Shown here: piece by piece, positions 1-8,725 of the stretch
Numbering within the stretch: position 1 is the first letter of the stretch
How the letters are laid out: each line of letters opens with the position of its first letter
Assembly: GCA_947259575.1 (NCBI GenBank)
Contig: CAMYMU010000067.1
Location: 1 to 38,956 of the forward strand
DNA from: an uncultured Ectothiorhodospiraceae bacterium
GTDB taxonomy: Bacteria > Pseudomonadota > Gammaproteobacteria > UBA6429 > Thiohalophilaceae
Length of the DNA stretch: 38,956 nucleotides
Reading direction: 5' to 3'
Position numbers and translations under genes: made by a program
The notes under the pieces: generated by a model
The model's input: only the letters and a program-made list of their open reading frames with translations
Told to the model about the DNA's origin: nothing
Databases searched by the model: none

Positions 1-403
1 CACCATATACGAACATTGGGCCACCATCTTTACAAGGTGCAGATTGAACAACTTTACCTGCACCTGCATCGATGTGCTTCTGACAGGTTTCTTGTGTTAA
101 GAAGAAACCAGTACAGTCGATAACGATGTCTGCTTTAACGTCGCCCCACTTAAGGTCAGCTGGGTCACGTTCTGCTGTTAAACGGATTTCTTTACCGTCA
201 ACGATCATTGCGCCTTCTTTATATGAAACTTCACCGCCGAAACGACCGTGTACTGAGTCATACTTCAGCATGTATGCAAGGTAGTCTGCGTCTAACAGGT
301 CGTTAATACCTACGATTTCAATATCCTTGAACTCGTTATAAACGGCACGGAATACCATGCGGCCAATACGACCAAAACCATTAATACCGACTTTAATAGC
401 CAT
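1..403 (-). CDS. gap: Type I glyceraldehyde-3-phosphate dehydrogenase, 3'-truncated by window edge
   Basis: This is the N-terminal 134 residues of an NAD(P)-dependent glyceraldehyde-3-phosphate dehydrogenase of glycolysis, gluconeogenesis or the Calvin cycle. The start reads [15 protein letters not shown], the classical Rossmann dinucleotide-binding motif, followed by [20 protein letters not shown] and then [10 protein letters not shown], both typical of the family. The catalytic cysteine motif lies beyond the window edge and cannot be checked. The start is the ATG at 401-403, preceded on the minus strand by a good AGGAGA ribosome-binding site. The gene lies 56 bases downstream of tkt on the same strand, so the two are probably cotranscribed. 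An erythrose-4-phosphate dehydrogenase (epd) paralogue is possible, since epd also sits beside tkt in some gammaproteobacteria; the fragment cannot separate the two fully. Confidence 0.9.
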   Translation of the reverse strand, partial: MAIKVGINGFGRIGRMVFRAVYNEFKDIEIVGINDLLDADYLAYMLKYDSVHGRFGGEVSYKEGAMIVDGKEIRLTAERDPADLKWGDVKADIVIDCTGFFLTQETCQKHIDAGAGKVVQSAPCKDGGPMFVYG

Positions 404-459
404 CTAATATTTCTCCTAAATTATTGTATTAAACAAAAAGTCTTACAAAACCTAAAAAT

Positions 460-2430
460 TTATAAAACAAAGTTTACTGCTTCAACAACGTTCTCTACAG
501 TGAAGCCAAATTCTTTAAACAGTTCGCCCGCTGGTGCTGATTCACCGAAGTGATCGATACCGACTACCACGTCTGCATATTTGTACCAGCCAGCTGTCAC
601 TGCTGCTTCAACCGCAACAGTCGGAACATTTGCTAATACGGCTTGTTGGTAGTCGTCGTCTTGTGCTTCGAAGGCATCGACTGAAGGCATAGACACGACA
701 CGAATTTTCTTGTCGCTCATGGCTTCTGCTGCACCGACTGCCAACGCAACTTCTGAACCGGTCGCGATGATGACTGCATCTGGTTCGCCGTCGCAATCTT
801 TAAGGATGTATCCACCTTTTGAGATGTTAGCGATTTGCGCATCGGTACGTTCCTGATGTGGCAAACCCTGACGAGAGAAGATTAAACAGCTTGGTCCATC
901 TTTACGCTCAACGGCCTGCGCCCAACATACAGCGGATTCAACTGCATCACACGGACGCCATACCGCCATGTTTGGAATCATACGCAAGGTAGGAATCTGT
1001 TCTACAGGTTGGTGAGTAGGACCGTCTTCACCCAGACCAATTGAGTCGTGAGTAAATACAAAGATGCTTTGGATCTTCATCAATGCCGCCATACGCAGCG
1101 CATTACGTGCGTATTCAGAGAACATCAAGAAGGTCGCACCAAATGGAATCAGACCACCGTGCAGAGCAATACCATTCATGATCGCCGACATACCAAACTC
1201 ACGCACACCATAGTTTACGTAGTTGGCTTCGACGTTATTGATCATTGGCTTGTAACCTGACCATTCGGTCAAGTTCGAACAACCGAGGTCAGCAGAACCA
1301 CCAAAAAGTTCAGGGGCTGCTGGTGAGTAAGCTTCAATAGCAGCAAGTGAAGCTTGACGAGTCGCAGGACTCTTTGCTTCTGCATTAACGCTGGCAATAA
1401 AGTCAGCAGATTTCTTCGCCCATTCAGCAGGTAAGTCACCGGCCATACGTCGTTCGAATTCTGCAGCTAATTCAGGGTAAGCTTTTTTGTAAGCATCAAA
1501 CTTTTCATTCCATGCTTTCTCAGCCGCGGCACCTGATTCTTTTGCATCCCAGCCATGATAAACATCAGCAGGAACTTCAAAAGGACCATGATCCCAGCCA
1601 ATTGCAGCCTTAGTCAGATTGATTTCTTCTTCACCTAAAGGAGCACCGTGACAGGCGTGGCTACCGGCTTTATTTGGCGAACCAAAACCGATGGTTGTCT
1701 TGCAACAAATCATGGTGGGCTTGTCAGTCATGGCCTTTGCCATTTCAATCGCTTTTTGGACTGCTTCAGGATCGTGACCGTCCACGTCTGGAATCACGTG
1801 CCAGCCATAGGCTTCGAAACGAGCAGGCGTGTTATCAGTAAACCAGCCTTCTACGTGACCATCAATCGAGATACCGTTGTCATCCCAGAAAGCAATCAGT
1901 TTACCCAGGCCTAAGGTGCCGGCTAGCGAACAAGACTCGTGAGAAATACCTTCCATCAAACAACCATCACCCAGGAATACGTAGGTGTGGTGGTCAACGA
2001 TGTCGTGACCTTTCTGATTGAATTGACCCGCCATCGCTTTTTCAGCAATCGCCATACCTACCGCGTTGGTGATGCCCTGGCCTAATGGACCTGTTGTGGT
2101 TTCTATGCCTGGCGCATAACCGTATTCAGGGTGACCTGGGGTCTTTGAATGCAACTGACGGAAGTTTTTCAGATCGTCCATCGACAACTCGTAACCGGTC
2201 AGGTGCAATAATGAATAGATAAGCATAGAGCCATGGCCGTTTGATAATACAAAGCGATCACGGTCATACCAGTTTGGATTGGTTGGGTTGTGCCTAAGAT
2301 GGTCGTTCCATAAAACTTCGGCGATATCCGCCATACCCATCGGTGCACCGGGGTGGCCTGAGTTGGCTTTCTGGACCGCGTCCATACTCAAGGCACGTAC
2401 TGCGTTGGCAAGTTCTCTACGAGAAGACAT
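460..2430 (-). CDS. tkt: Transketolase
   Basis: Thiamine-diphosphate enzyme that moves two-carbon units between ketose and aldose phosphates in the pentose phosphate and Calvin pathways; cytosolic homodimer. It has 656 residues, close to the usual 660-670. Visible motifs in order: [12 protein letters not shown] near the N-terminus, [37 protein letters not shown], the TPP/metal motif [12 protein letters not shown] with a following DDN, then [17 protein letters not shown] carrying the glutamate that activates the cofactor, [17 protein letters not shown], and a C-terminal domain ending [16 protein letters not shown]. The ATG start at 2428-2430 follows a purine-rich AGGAGAAAA site. gap follows 56 bases downstream. 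The 427-base region upstream is unusually long and can fold into several hairpins (see separate entries), so regulation at RNA level is possible. Confidence 0.97.
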   Translation of the reverse strand: MSSRRELANAVRALSMDAVQKANSGHPGAPMGMADIAEVLWNDHLRHNPTNPNWYDRDRFVLSNGHGSMLIYSLLHLTGYELSMDDLKNFRQLHSKTPGHPEYGYAPGIETTTGPLGQGITNAVGMAIAEKAMAGQFNQKGHDIVDHHTYVFLGDGCLMEGISHESCSLAGTLGLGKLIAFWDDNGISIDGHVEGWFTDNTPARFEAYGWHVIPDVDGHDPEAVQKAIEMAKAMTDKPTMICCKTTIGFGSPNKAGSHACHGAPLGEEEINLTKAAIGWDHGPFEVPADVYHGWDAKESGAAAEKAWNEKFDAYKKAYPELAAEFERRMAGDLPAEWAKKSADFIASVNAEAKSPATRQASLAAIEAYSPAAPELFGGSADLGCSNLTEWSGYKPMINNVEANYVNYGVREFGMSAIMNGIALHGGLIPFGATFLMFSEYARNALRMAALMKIQSIFVFTHDSIGLGEDGPTHQPVEQIPTLRMIPNMAVWRPCDAVESAVCWAQAVERKDGPSCLIFSRQGLPHQERTDAQIANISKGGYILKDCDGEPDAVIIATGSEVALAVGAAEAMSDKKIRVVSMPSVDAFEAQDDDYQQAVLANVPTVAVEAAVTAGWYKYADVVVGIDHFGESAPAGELFKEFGFTVENVVEAVNFVL

Positions 2431-2484
2431 AGTTTTCTCCTGTGCTGTGTTGCTGTCGCCTTAAGGCTTCAGCCCCATAAAGTT

Positions 2485-2534
2485 AAAAAAAGAAACCGTC
2501 CGCACTATTCGGCTGTGTCACCAAAATAGTGCGG
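2485..2534 (-). terminator. Terminator-like hairpin in the tkt leader (candidate attenuator)
   Basis: Read on the minus strand, CCGCACTAT and ATAGTGCGG form a perfect 9-bp stem (plus-strand arms 2526-2534 and 2500-2508) with a 17-base loop, followed 5 bases later by an 11-base tract that is all T except one C (plus 2485-2495). It lies inside the leader about 55-70 bases before the tkt start codon, not after a gene, so it would act as an attenuator if it works. The large loop makes it weaker than a textbook terminator. Function is inferred only from the shape. Confidence 0.45.
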
Positions 2535-2676
2535 TAATAAATTCTGTTACCGGGAATTTCCCCGAAGTGTGCCAGTCGCTGTCTGGCTGGCACCTCACAC
2601 CCTGCTATCTATGCCTACAGGCTCTGCCCGTCATAGAAGGTTCGAATTGTGCTGGTACTTCTTGGGTACCTCACAA
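2532..2676 (-). promoter_or_regulatory. Structured tkt 5' leader: alternative hairpin plus two similar hairpins
   Basis: The region upstream of tkt has no supportable gene but much inverted-repeat structure on the minus strand. CGGTAA (2532-2537) pairs with TTACCG (2547-2552) and shares bases 2532-2534 with the terminator-like hairpin, so the two stems exclude each other. Further upstream lie two hairpins that begin and end alike on the minus strand, TGTGAGGT...GCACA: arms 2569-2575/2587-2593 and 2654-2658/2666-2670. They are separated by about 50 bases. I know no named RNA family with this pattern. The rest of 2680-2857 shows no clear feature beyond a weak stem with a T-run near 2812-2838 that could end the redoxin transcript. 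Confidence 0.35.
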
Positions 2677-2857
2677 AATGAGCCGGCGATTTTCCCATTT
2701 TTACCCCCCCTGCGGCAATAGCCCAATGTAAATGACTGATAAAACTTATATTCCGGGGATAAAGGGGGCTTATGGTTAGGGTTAGAAAGTGAAACCAGGC
2801 ACGATTTGGTGAAAAAATAACCTGTTTTCTGGGCTAACTAGCTCTATTTTGATCTCG

Positions 2858-3427
2858 CTAGCCTAAAGAGGCCTCTTCTTTCCATTTTATCGAGCACCCC
2901 ATGCTGGGAATTTGGTCTGCCGGTCCCTGACCGGTTCTGGCCACGAGTAACATGGATTCATATAAATCACGTCGCACCGACTCAGCTGCGGTCTCCTTGC
3001 GGCTCTCGTCCAGTCGGCCCCGATACTGAAGCTGTAAATCCGCATTGTAGCCAAAGAAATCTGGTGTACAGACGGCTCCGTAGGCCTTGGCTACCGCCTG
3101 GGTCTCATCCATTAAATAGGGGAAAGGGAAATCAAATTCTGCCGCAATACGCTGCATATTCTCCAGGGAGTCTTCTTCATACTGTGTGGGATCATTAGAC
3201 ATAATTGCCACACTATTAATACCGTATTGAATTAGCTCACGGGTATCACGCACGATTCGGCTACGAATGGCTTTCACATAGGGGCAGTGATTACAGATGA
3301 ACATTACCAACAGGCCTTTTTCACCACGGCAATCATCCAATGTCCAGGTCTTGCCATCCACACCGGGTAGGCTGAAATCAATAGCTGGGGCACCAAAGTC
3401 ACAAACCGGGGTTTCTGTACTGACCAT
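2858..3427 (-). CDS. Thioredoxin-like / AhpC-TSA family redoxin
   Basis: A 189-residue cytosolic thioredoxin-fold protein of the peroxiredoxin-like group that carries an NHCPYVKA motif. The start of the fold reads GAPAIDFSLPGVDGKTWTLDD, and the active-site segment is FICNHCPYVKAIRSR with a CxxC pair at Cys45 and Cys48. The C-terminal half keeps PFPYLMDETQAVAKAYGAVCTPDFFGY, where the cis-proline and the resolving-type cysteine of the family occur, and ends YRGRLDES...PSMGCSIKWK. Its substrate is not known; a thiol-disulfide or peroxide-related role is inferred from the fold. The reading frame stays open upstream to about 3556, but I chose the ATG at 3425-3427 because an AAGGAA site precedes it by a normal distance and the family begins there. 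It is divergent from metK, and tkt follows downstream on the same strand. Confidence 0.85.
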   Translation of the reverse strand: MVSTETPVCDFGAPAIDFSLPGVDGKTWTLDDCRGEKGLLVMFICNHCPYVKAIRSRIVRDTRELIQYGINSVAIMSNDPTQYEEDSLENMQRIAAEFDFPFPYLMDETQAVAKAYGAVCTPDFFGYNADLQLQYRGRLDESRKETAAESVRRDLYESMLLVARTGQGPADQIPSMGCSIKWKEEASLG

Positions 3428-3588
3428 ATGACAATTCCTTTCTGAGCTGGGTGGATGGGCTGTCCATTGTAGGGATAGTTCGGCCAAGATTGAAGTCGTA
3501 TATAAGCCGCAAACCTGTAAATCAGCCCTAAAAGCAGCTAGAATCTTCGCCTTCAACTAAATTTAAATAATCTGAGGGATTAAGCAGG

Positions 3589-4758
3589 ATGGCAAAAACG
3601 CATTTATTTACTTCTGAATCTGTTTCTGAGGGACACCCAGACAAAGTCGCGGATCAAATTTCTGATGCCGTTTTGGATGCCATCTTCGAGCAAGACAACA
3701 AGGCGCGCGTCGCCTGTGAAACCATGGTCAACACCGGTATGGTCGTGCTCTCAGGTGAAATCACCACCAGCGCCTGGGTTGATATGCAGGAAGTGGTGCG
3801 CAAAACAGTCAAAGAAATCGGGTATAACAGCTCGGAAATGGGTTTTGACTGGGAATCATGTGCGGTCCTGACCTCAATCGACAAGCAGTCTGCTGATATT
3901 GCTGTCGGTGTTGATGAGACCAGCGATCATGAGCAAGGCGCCGGTGACCAGGGTCTAATGTTTGGTTATGCCAGCCATGAAACCGACGTATTAATGCCCG
4001 CCCCGATTACCTATGCTCATCGTCTGGTAAAACGCCAGGCCGAAGTACGTAAAAATGGCACCCTGCCCTGGTTACGTCCCGACGCGAAAAGCCAGGTCAC
4101 CTTCAAATACGAAGGCAACAAACCCGTTGGTATTGATGCTGTCGTACTCTCAACTCAGCACAACCCAGAAATTGAGCAAGGTGCCCTGGTTGAAGCTGTT
4201 ATGGACGAAATCATAAAACCAGTCCTGCCTGCAGAATGGCTTAGCAAAGATACTAAATATTTTGTGAATCCAACTGGCCGCTTCGTTATTGGTGGTCCTG
4301 TGGGTGACTGTGGTCTAACTGGCCGTAAAATTATTGTTGATACATACGGTGGTATGGCTCGTCACGGTGGTGGTGCCTTCTCTGGTAAGGACCCTTCAAA
4401 AGTGGATCGTTCTGCAGCCTATGCTGGTCGTTACGTTGCCAAGAATATTGTCGCTGCGGGTCTAGCTGATCGCTGTGAGATTCAGGTCTCCTATGCCATC
4501 GGAGTTTCTGAGCCTACTTCTATAAGTGTTGAAACATTTGGTACGGGTAAAGTTGATGATGCCCGTATTGTTGAACTGATTCGTGAGCATTTTGATTTGC
4601 GCGCAGGCGGTCTGGTCAAGATGCTGGATCTGCTACGTCCCATCTACCGCAATACTGCTGCCTATGGTCACTTTGGTCGTGAAGAAGCTGATTTCTCCTG
4701 GGAGAAAACAGACAAGGCTGATGCTCTGCGAGATGCTGCAGGCCTAAAGGTCGCATAA
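3589..4758 (+). CDS. metK: S-adenosylmethionine synthetase
   Basis: Makes S-adenosylmethionine from methionine and ATP in the cytosol; usually a homotetramer. It has 389 residues, normal for the family (about 384). Visible motifs: [23 protein letters not shown] at the N-terminus with the ATP-contacting histidine, the signature [12 protein letters not shown] near residue 120, and the phosphate-binding P-loop [19 protein letters not shown] near residue 262, followed by [11 protein letters not shown]. The ATG at 3589 follows GAGG and AGCAGG purine stretches. A strong intrinsic terminator follows at 4782, so the gene is probably its own transcription unit. It is the first of several genes here that make, use or recycle SAM (ahcY, metF, bioA, rsmE). 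Confidence 0.98.
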   Translation: MAKTHLFTSESVSEGHPDKVADQISDAVLDAIFEQDNKARVACETMVNTGMVVLSGEITTSAWVDMQEVVRKTVKEIGYNSSEMGFDWESCAVLTSIDKQSADIAVGVDETSDHEQGAGDQGLMFGYASHETDVLMPAPITYAHRLVKRQAEVRKNGTLPWLRPDAKSQVTFKYEGNKPVGIDAVVLSTQHNPEIEQGALVEAVMDEIIKPVLPAEWLSKDTKYFVNPTGRFVIGGPVGDCGLTGRKIIVDTYGGMARHGGGAFSGKDPSKVDRSAAYAGRYVAKNIVAAGLADRCEIQVSYAIGVSEPTSISVETFGTGKVDDARIVELIREHFDLRAGGLVKMLDLLRPIYRNTAAYGHFGREEADFSWEKTDKADALRDAAGLKVA

Positions 4759-4781
4759 TTTACGCTTTGTCACACTTTTTT

Positions 4782-4811
4782 GGGGTCAAACTTTTCGGTT
4801 TGACCCCTTTC
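4782..4811 (+). terminator. Rho-independent terminator after metK
   Basis: A perfect 10-bp stem, GGGGTCAAAC (4782-4791) with GTTTGACCCC (4798-4807), closes a six-base loop TTTTCG and is followed by TTT. It lies 23 bases after the metK stop and just before the ahcY promoter, so it separates the two units. Confidence 0.85.
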
Positions 4812-4815
4812 TACC

Positions 4816-4844
4816 TTCACTAATTGAATATTTTTTACTAAACT
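4816..4844 (+). promoter_or_regulatory. Probable sigma70 promoter for ahcY
   Basis: TTCACT (4816-4821) and TAAACT (4839-4844) each match four of six consensus positions and stand exactly 17 bases apart. The predicted start of transcription, about 4850-4852, coincides with the first base of the SAH riboswitch P1 stem at 4852, which supports the call more than the hexamers alone. Confidence 0.6.
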
Positions 4845-4851
4845 ACACACC

Positions 4852-4937
4852 GTCGAATTGAGGAGCGTTGCACCGGTCAATCCCGTCAGGCTCAAATCGA
4901 CTCCATCTGAACAACGGCGCTCACCGAACCATGGAGT
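4852..4937 (+). promoter_or_regulatory. S-adenosylhomocysteine (SAH) riboswitch controlling ahcY
   Basis: The sequence matches the known SAH riboswitch core: GAGGAGCGTTGC, then CAGGCTC, then AACGGCGCTCACC. P1 is formed by GTCGA (4852-4856) with TCGAC (4897-4901), extended past an A-A mismatch by TTGAG (4858-4862) with CTCAA (4891-4895). The pseudoknot helix pairs GAGCG (4863-4867) with CGCTC (4918-4922), supported by GTTG (4867-4870) opposite CAAC (4912-4915). This class turns on ahcY when toxic SAH builds up. ACTCCAT (4900-4906) is exactly complementary to ATGGAGT (4931-4937), which holds the ahcY ribosome-binding site, so an off state that hides the site can be drawn. Confidence 0.93.
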
Positions 4938-4944
4938 AATAAAC

Positions 4945-6360
4945 ATGAATGCGGTGATCGACTCATTCTCTGATTATAAAGTTGCTGATATTAACCTTGC
5001 CGACTGGGGTCGCAAGGAAATTGCTATTGCCGAAACTGAAATGCCCGGCTTAATGGCATTACGCGAAGAATACGGCAAGGAACAACCGCTTAAAGGCGCC
5101 CGCATTATGGGTAGCCTGCATATGACCATCCAGACTGCTGTGTTGATCGAGACACTGGTTGCATTGGGTGCTGAAGTTCGTTGGGTTTCCTGTAACATTT
5201 TTTCTACACAAGACCATGCTGCTGCTGCCATTGCTGCGCAAGGTATTCCTGTTTATGCCTGGAAAGGTGAGACCATTGAAGAATACTGGTGGTGCACGGA
5301 GCAGGCATTGACCTGGCCTGATGGCAAAGAGCCGAACATGATCCTGGATGATGGCGGCGATGCAACCCTGCTAGTACATAAGGGTGTTGAATTCGAAAAG
5401 GCCGGTGCTGTCCCAGATGCTAAAGCTGGCGACAATGAAGAGTACGTTGCAATACTAGACGTCGTGCGTCGTAACTTTAAAGATAAAAGCAAATGGCAGA
5501 GAATCGCCGAGAGCATAAAAGGTGTAACTGAAGAAACCACAACAGGTGTACATCGTTTATACCAGATGATGGAAAACGATGAATTGTTATTCCCGGCCAT
5601 GAACGTTAATGATTCAGCCACCAAATCTAAATTCGATAACCTGTATGGCTGTCGTGAATCTTTGATTGATAGTATCAAGCGTGCCACTGATGTGATGATC
5701 GCAGGCAAAATCTGTGTTGTTTTAGGTTATGGTGATGTGGGTAAGGGTTGTGCTCAGGCCTACCGTGGAATGGGTGCAACTGTGTGGGTAACTGAAATTG
5801 ATCCTATCTGTGCCCTGCAAGCAGCAATGGAAGGTTACCGTGTTGTTGATATGGATGAAGCCTGCAAAATGGGTGACATCTTTGTAACAACGACGGGCAA
5901 CGTCAACGTTATTAATCATGACCACATGCTGGCTATGAAGAATGAAGCGATTGTTTGTAACATCGGTCACTTCGACTCAGAAATCGATATTGCCTCACTT
6001 GAAAAATATGAGTGGGAAGAGATCAAACCACAGGTTGACCATGTCATATTCCCTGATGGCAAGAAAATCATCGTCCTTGCCAAGGGTCGTCTGGTAAACC
6101 TGGGTTGCGCAACTGGACACCCAAGTTTCGTAATGTCAGCTTCTTTTACCAACCAGGTAATGGCGCAGATTGAATTCTTTAAAAACGCTGACAAGTATGA
6201 CAACAAGGTTTACATTCTACCGAAAGTGCTAGATGAGAAGGTTGCACGTCTGCACCTGAAGAAGATCGGTGTCCACCTGACTGAGCTTAGCCAGGAACAG
6301 GCCGACTACATCGGTGTAGCGGTTGAAGGCCCGTATAAGCCTGAACACTATCGATACTAG
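4945..6360 (+). CDS. ahcY: Adenosylhomocysteinase (SAH hydrolase)
   Basis: Hydrolyses S-adenosylhomocysteine to adenosine and homocysteine, relieving product inhibition of methyltransferases; NAD-dependent cytosolic tetramer. The product has 471 residues. It shows the N-terminal substrate domain ([37 protein letters not shown]), [13 protein letters not shown], the NAD-binding loop [15 protein letters not shown], the conserved [19 protein letters not shown], and the C-terminal cofactor tail ending KPEHYRY. The ATG at 4945 is the start: GGAG lies 8 bases before it. The frame is open to a TTG at 4858, but that codon sits in riboswitch helix P1 and would add 29 residues encoded by the switch. Expression is probably induced by SAH through the riboswitch. 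metF follows after a terminator. Confidence 0.98.
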   Translation: MNAVIDSFSDYKVADINLADWGRKEIAIAETEMPGLMALREEYGKEQPLKGARIMGSLHMTIQTAVLIETLVALGAEVRWVSCNIFSTQDHAAAAIAAQGIPVYAWKGETIEEYWWCTEQALTWPDGKEPNMILDDGGDATLLVHKGVEFEKAGAVPDAKAGDNEEYVAILDVVRRNFKDKSKWQRIAESIKGVTEETTTGVHRLYQMMENDELLFPAMNVNDSATKSKFDNLYGCRESLIDSIKRATDVMIAGKICVVLGYGDVGKGCAQAYRGMGATVWVTEIDPICALQAAMEGYRVVDMDEACKMGDIFVTTTGNVNVINHDHMLAMKNEAIVCNIGHFDSEIDIASLEKYEWEEIKPQVDHVIFPDGKKIIVLAKGRLVNLGCATGHPSFVMSASFTNQVMAQIEFFKNADKYDNKVYILPKVLDEKVARLHLKKIGVHLTELSQEQADYIGVAVEGPYKPEHYRY

Positions 6361-6383
6361 TTTTTGGCGTTATTAATGACACT

Positions 6384-6415
6384 GGGCACGGAGCCATTCT
6401 GCTTCGTGCCCTTTT
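6384..6415 (+). terminator. Rho-independent terminator after ahcY
   Basis: GGGCACGGAGC (6384-6394) pairs with GCTTCGTGCCC (6401-6411), 11 bp with one G-T wobble, over a six-base loop, followed by TTTT. It lies 23 bases after the ahcY stop. Confidence 0.85.
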
Positions 6416-6454
6416 CTTATATTTTGTCACGCAGATCTAAAATGGAATCCGAAA

Positions 6455-7306
6455 ATGGAATCTCAAAAACAGTTTACCCCAACTTTCAGCTTTGAATTTT
6501 TCCCCGCCAAGACTGATGAGGGCAAAGAAAAACTCAAGGTCGTGATGGAAAAGCTTGGTACATTAAAACCAAAATATTTTTCTGTCACTTTCGGTGCGGG
6601 TGGTAGTACTCAACAAGGTACACTAGATGCTGTTTTAGACATTCAGCAAAGCGGATTCTCTGCTGCACCTCATATCTCCTGTATAGGAACCGACAAAGCA
6701 ACCATCAGCAACTTGCTTGATACTTATAAAAACAATGGCATCAAACACCTGGTTACGTTACGTGGCGATCTACCCTCTGGAGCAGGTAATATTAGCGGCG
6801 GCGATTTTAATTATGCCAATGAACTCGTCGCGTATATTAAAGATCAATACAATGATCATTTCTTTATCGAAGTCGCAGCTTATCCTGAGTTTCACCCACA
6901 GGCTACTAGCCCAACTGCCGACCTCGACAACTTTAAACGAAAAGTTGAAGCAGGTGCGGATAGTGCATTGACGCAATACTTTTTTAATCCCGACGCCTAC
7001 TTCCGCTTTATAGACGAGTGCGAAAAACGGAATGTAAATATTCCAATCGTGCCCGGCATTATGCCGATTACGAATTACGTGCAACTAGCTCGTTTCTCTG
7101 ACATGTGTGGTGCAGAAATACCACGCTGGATCAAAAAACGTCTTGAGGCATTCGGCGACGACAAAGACTCTATTCGTGCTTTCGGTGAAGATGTAATTAC
7201 TGAACTGTGTCACCACCTACTGGAAGCAGGTGCACCGGGTCTGCACTTTTATACTTTGAATCAGGCTAATGCGACCATGGCTATCTGGAAAAACCTCGGG
7301 CTTTGA
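6455..7306 (+). CDS. metF: 5,10-methylenetetrahydrofolate reductase
   Basis: Flavoenzyme that reduces 5,10-methylene-THF to 5-methyl-THF, the methyl donor for turning homocysteine (the product of ahcY) into methionine (the substrate of metK). It has 283 residues, typical for the bacterial single-domain enzyme. The N-terminus FSFEFFPAKTDEGKEKL carries the conserved catalytic glutamate region; VTFGAGGST, HISCIG, LVTLRGDLP, EVAAYPEFHP, ALTQYFFN and VPGIMPITN follow in the usual order, with the C-terminal APGLHFYTLNQA. The ATG at 6455 is preceded by a second in-frame-unrelated ATG at 6442 created by an 11-base direct repeat; the 6455 start gives the family N-terminus. The upstream terminator suggests separate control from ahcY; no clear promoter was seen. 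Confidence 0.96.
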   Translation: MESQKQFTPTFSFEFFPAKTDEGKEKLKVVMEKLGTLKPKYFSVTFGAGGSTQQGTLDAVLDIQQSGFSAAPHISCIGTDKATISNLLDTYKNNGIKHLVTLRGDLPSGAGNISGGDFNYANELVAYIKDQYNDHFFIEVAAYPEFHPQATSPTADLDNFKRKVEAGADSALTQYFFNPDAYFRFIDECEKRNVNIPIVPGIMPITNYVQLARFSDMCGAEIPRWIKKRLEAFGDDKDSIRAFGEDVITELCHHLLEAGAPGLHFYTLNQANATMAIWKNLGL

Positions 7307-7365
7307 TGAGCCAATCAATTATTTTCTAGTTACCAGTTATTGCTCTACTGGTATAGAATCAATAT

Positions 7366-8721
7366 ATGTCTCTAAACAAGACCCTTTTCGATCGTGACCT
7401 TGCGCACCTGTGGCATCCTTGTACCCAAATGAAGGACCACGAGTGGCTTCCAGTTGTCCCCATTAAATCTGGCAAGGGTGTCTGGCTGGAAGATTTCGAG
7501 GGTAAACGTTATCTTGATGCTATCTCGTCCTGGTGGGTTAACCTGTTTGGGCATTCTAATCCATATATAAACAGTAAAATTAAGGCCCAGCTCGACTCAC
7601 TCGAGCATGTCATCCTCGCCGGTTTTACGCATGAACCTATTATTGAGCTATCCGAACGTCTGGCACAAATAACACCGCCCGGCCTTGAAAAATGTTTTTA
7701 TGCTGATAACGGCTCATCTGCGATCGAAGCTGCACTTAAAATGAGTTACCACTATTGGCGTAATAAGGGGCAAACTAACAAAACTAAATTTATCACGCTC
7801 GGTAACAGCTACCATGGCGAAACACTGGGAGCCCTCGCAATTGGAGATGTCGCGCTTTACAAAGAAACTTATGCACCACTATTAATGCAGACCATTACGG
7901 TACCCTCTCCGGATTGTTATGAGCGAGAACCTGGTAGTAGCTGCAAGGAACATAGTGAGAAAATGTTTGCACATATGCGTGACGCACTCGAGCAACATGC
8001 AGGAGAAACATGTGCAGTTTTTGTAGAACCCCTGGTTCAATGCGCCGGTAATATGAGGATGTATGACCCGGTCTATCTTGAACTATTGCGCAAGGCCTGT
8101 GATGAATTTAATGTCCACTTGATTGCAGATGAAATTGCTGTTGGTTTTGGTCGTACAGGCAGTATGTTTGCTTGCGAACAAGCATCCATAAGCCCTGATA
8201 TTATGTGTCTGTCAAAAGGTATTACTGGTGGATATTTACCATTGTCTGTCGCGGTCACCACTGATGAAATTTACCAGGCCTTTTACGATGACTATACAAA
8301 TCTGAACGCTTTTTTACACTCGCATAGTTATACAGGAAATGCACTTGCCTGTTCAGCAGCATTGGCCACCTTCGAGCTATTTGACAACAATGACATTATT
8401 AATTCGAATAAAAAGCTGAGTAAGAAGCTCTACGAGTCAGTCGCCACACTAGAAGATCACGCACATGTTGCTGAAATAAGGCAAACTGGGATGATCCTGG
8501 CAATTGAGATGATAAAAAACAAAGCCACGCGTGAAGTTTATCCCTGGCAAGAGCGTCGTGGACTAAAAGTTTATCAACATGGACTCGCTAACGGTGTGCT
8601 GTTAAGACCATTAGGCAATGTGACTTATTTCATGCCCCCCTATGTAATCACAGAAGAAGAAATTGAGCTGATGGCAAAAGTTGCTATAGATGGCATCCAA
8701 CTCGCAACCCAGGATAGTTGA
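7366..8721 (+). CDS. bioA: Adenosylmethionine-8-amino-7-oxononanoate transaminase
   Basis: PLP enzyme of biotin synthesis that converts 7-keto-8-aminopelargonate to 7,8-diaminopelargonate with SAM as amino donor. It has 451 residues. Class III aminotransferase features are clear: DLAHLWHPCTQMKDHEWLPVV at the N-terminus, a family hallmark; ISSWWVNLFGHSNP, where the substrate-binding tryptophan pair lies; FYADNGSSAIEAALKM; NSYHGETLGALA; LIADEIAVGFGRTGSMFA; and the PLP lysine in LSKGITGGYLPLS at Lys284, then HSHSYTGNALACSAALA. The usual bio neighbours (bioB, bioF, bioC, bioD) are absent here, so bioA is an isolated biotin gene. It lies 59 bases after metF, and rsmE begins 4 bases after its stop, suggesting co-transcription with rsmE. 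Confidence 0.95.
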   Translation: MSLNKTLFDRDLAHLWHPCTQMKDHEWLPVVPIKSGKGVWLEDFEGKRYLDAISSWWVNLFGHSNPYINSKIKAQLDSLEHVILAGFTHEPIIELSERLAQITPPGLEKCFYADNGSSAIEAALKMSYHYWRNKGQTNKTKFITLGNSYHGETLGALAIGDVALYKETYAPLLMQTITVPSPDCYEREPGSSCKEHSEKMFAHMRDALEQHAGETCAVFVEPLVQCAGNMRMYDPVYLELLRKACDEFNVHLIADEIAVGFGRTGSMFACEQASISPDIMCLSKGITGGYLPLSVAVTTDEIYQAFYDDYTNLNAFLHSHSYTGNALACSAALATFELFDNNDIINSNKKLSKKLYESVATLEDHAHVAEIRQTGMILAIEMIKNKATREVYPWQERRGLKVYQHGLANGVLLRPLGNVTYFMPPYVITEEEIELMAKVAIDGIQLATQDS

Positions 8722-8725
8722 GTCT

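Noticed and set aside
2640-2665. GGTTCGAATT resembling a tRNA T-loop upstream of tkt
   Set aside because: No acceptor, D or anticodon arms can be drawn around it and no CCA or pairing 3' strand is present.
2773-2785. GGTTAGGGTTAG, telomere-like repeat
   Set aside because: Only two units; chance occurrence in a bacterial intergenic region is likely.
4858-4944. Possible 29-residue N-terminal extension of ahcY from a TTG start
   Set aside because: The segment is the SAH riboswitch aptamer; the ATG at 4945 has a ribosome-binding site and gives the family N-terminus.
7327-7352. TACCAG...CTGGTA inverted repeat between metF and bioA as a BirA operator
   Set aside because: It does not match the BirA half-site TTGTAAACC and the spacing is wrong.
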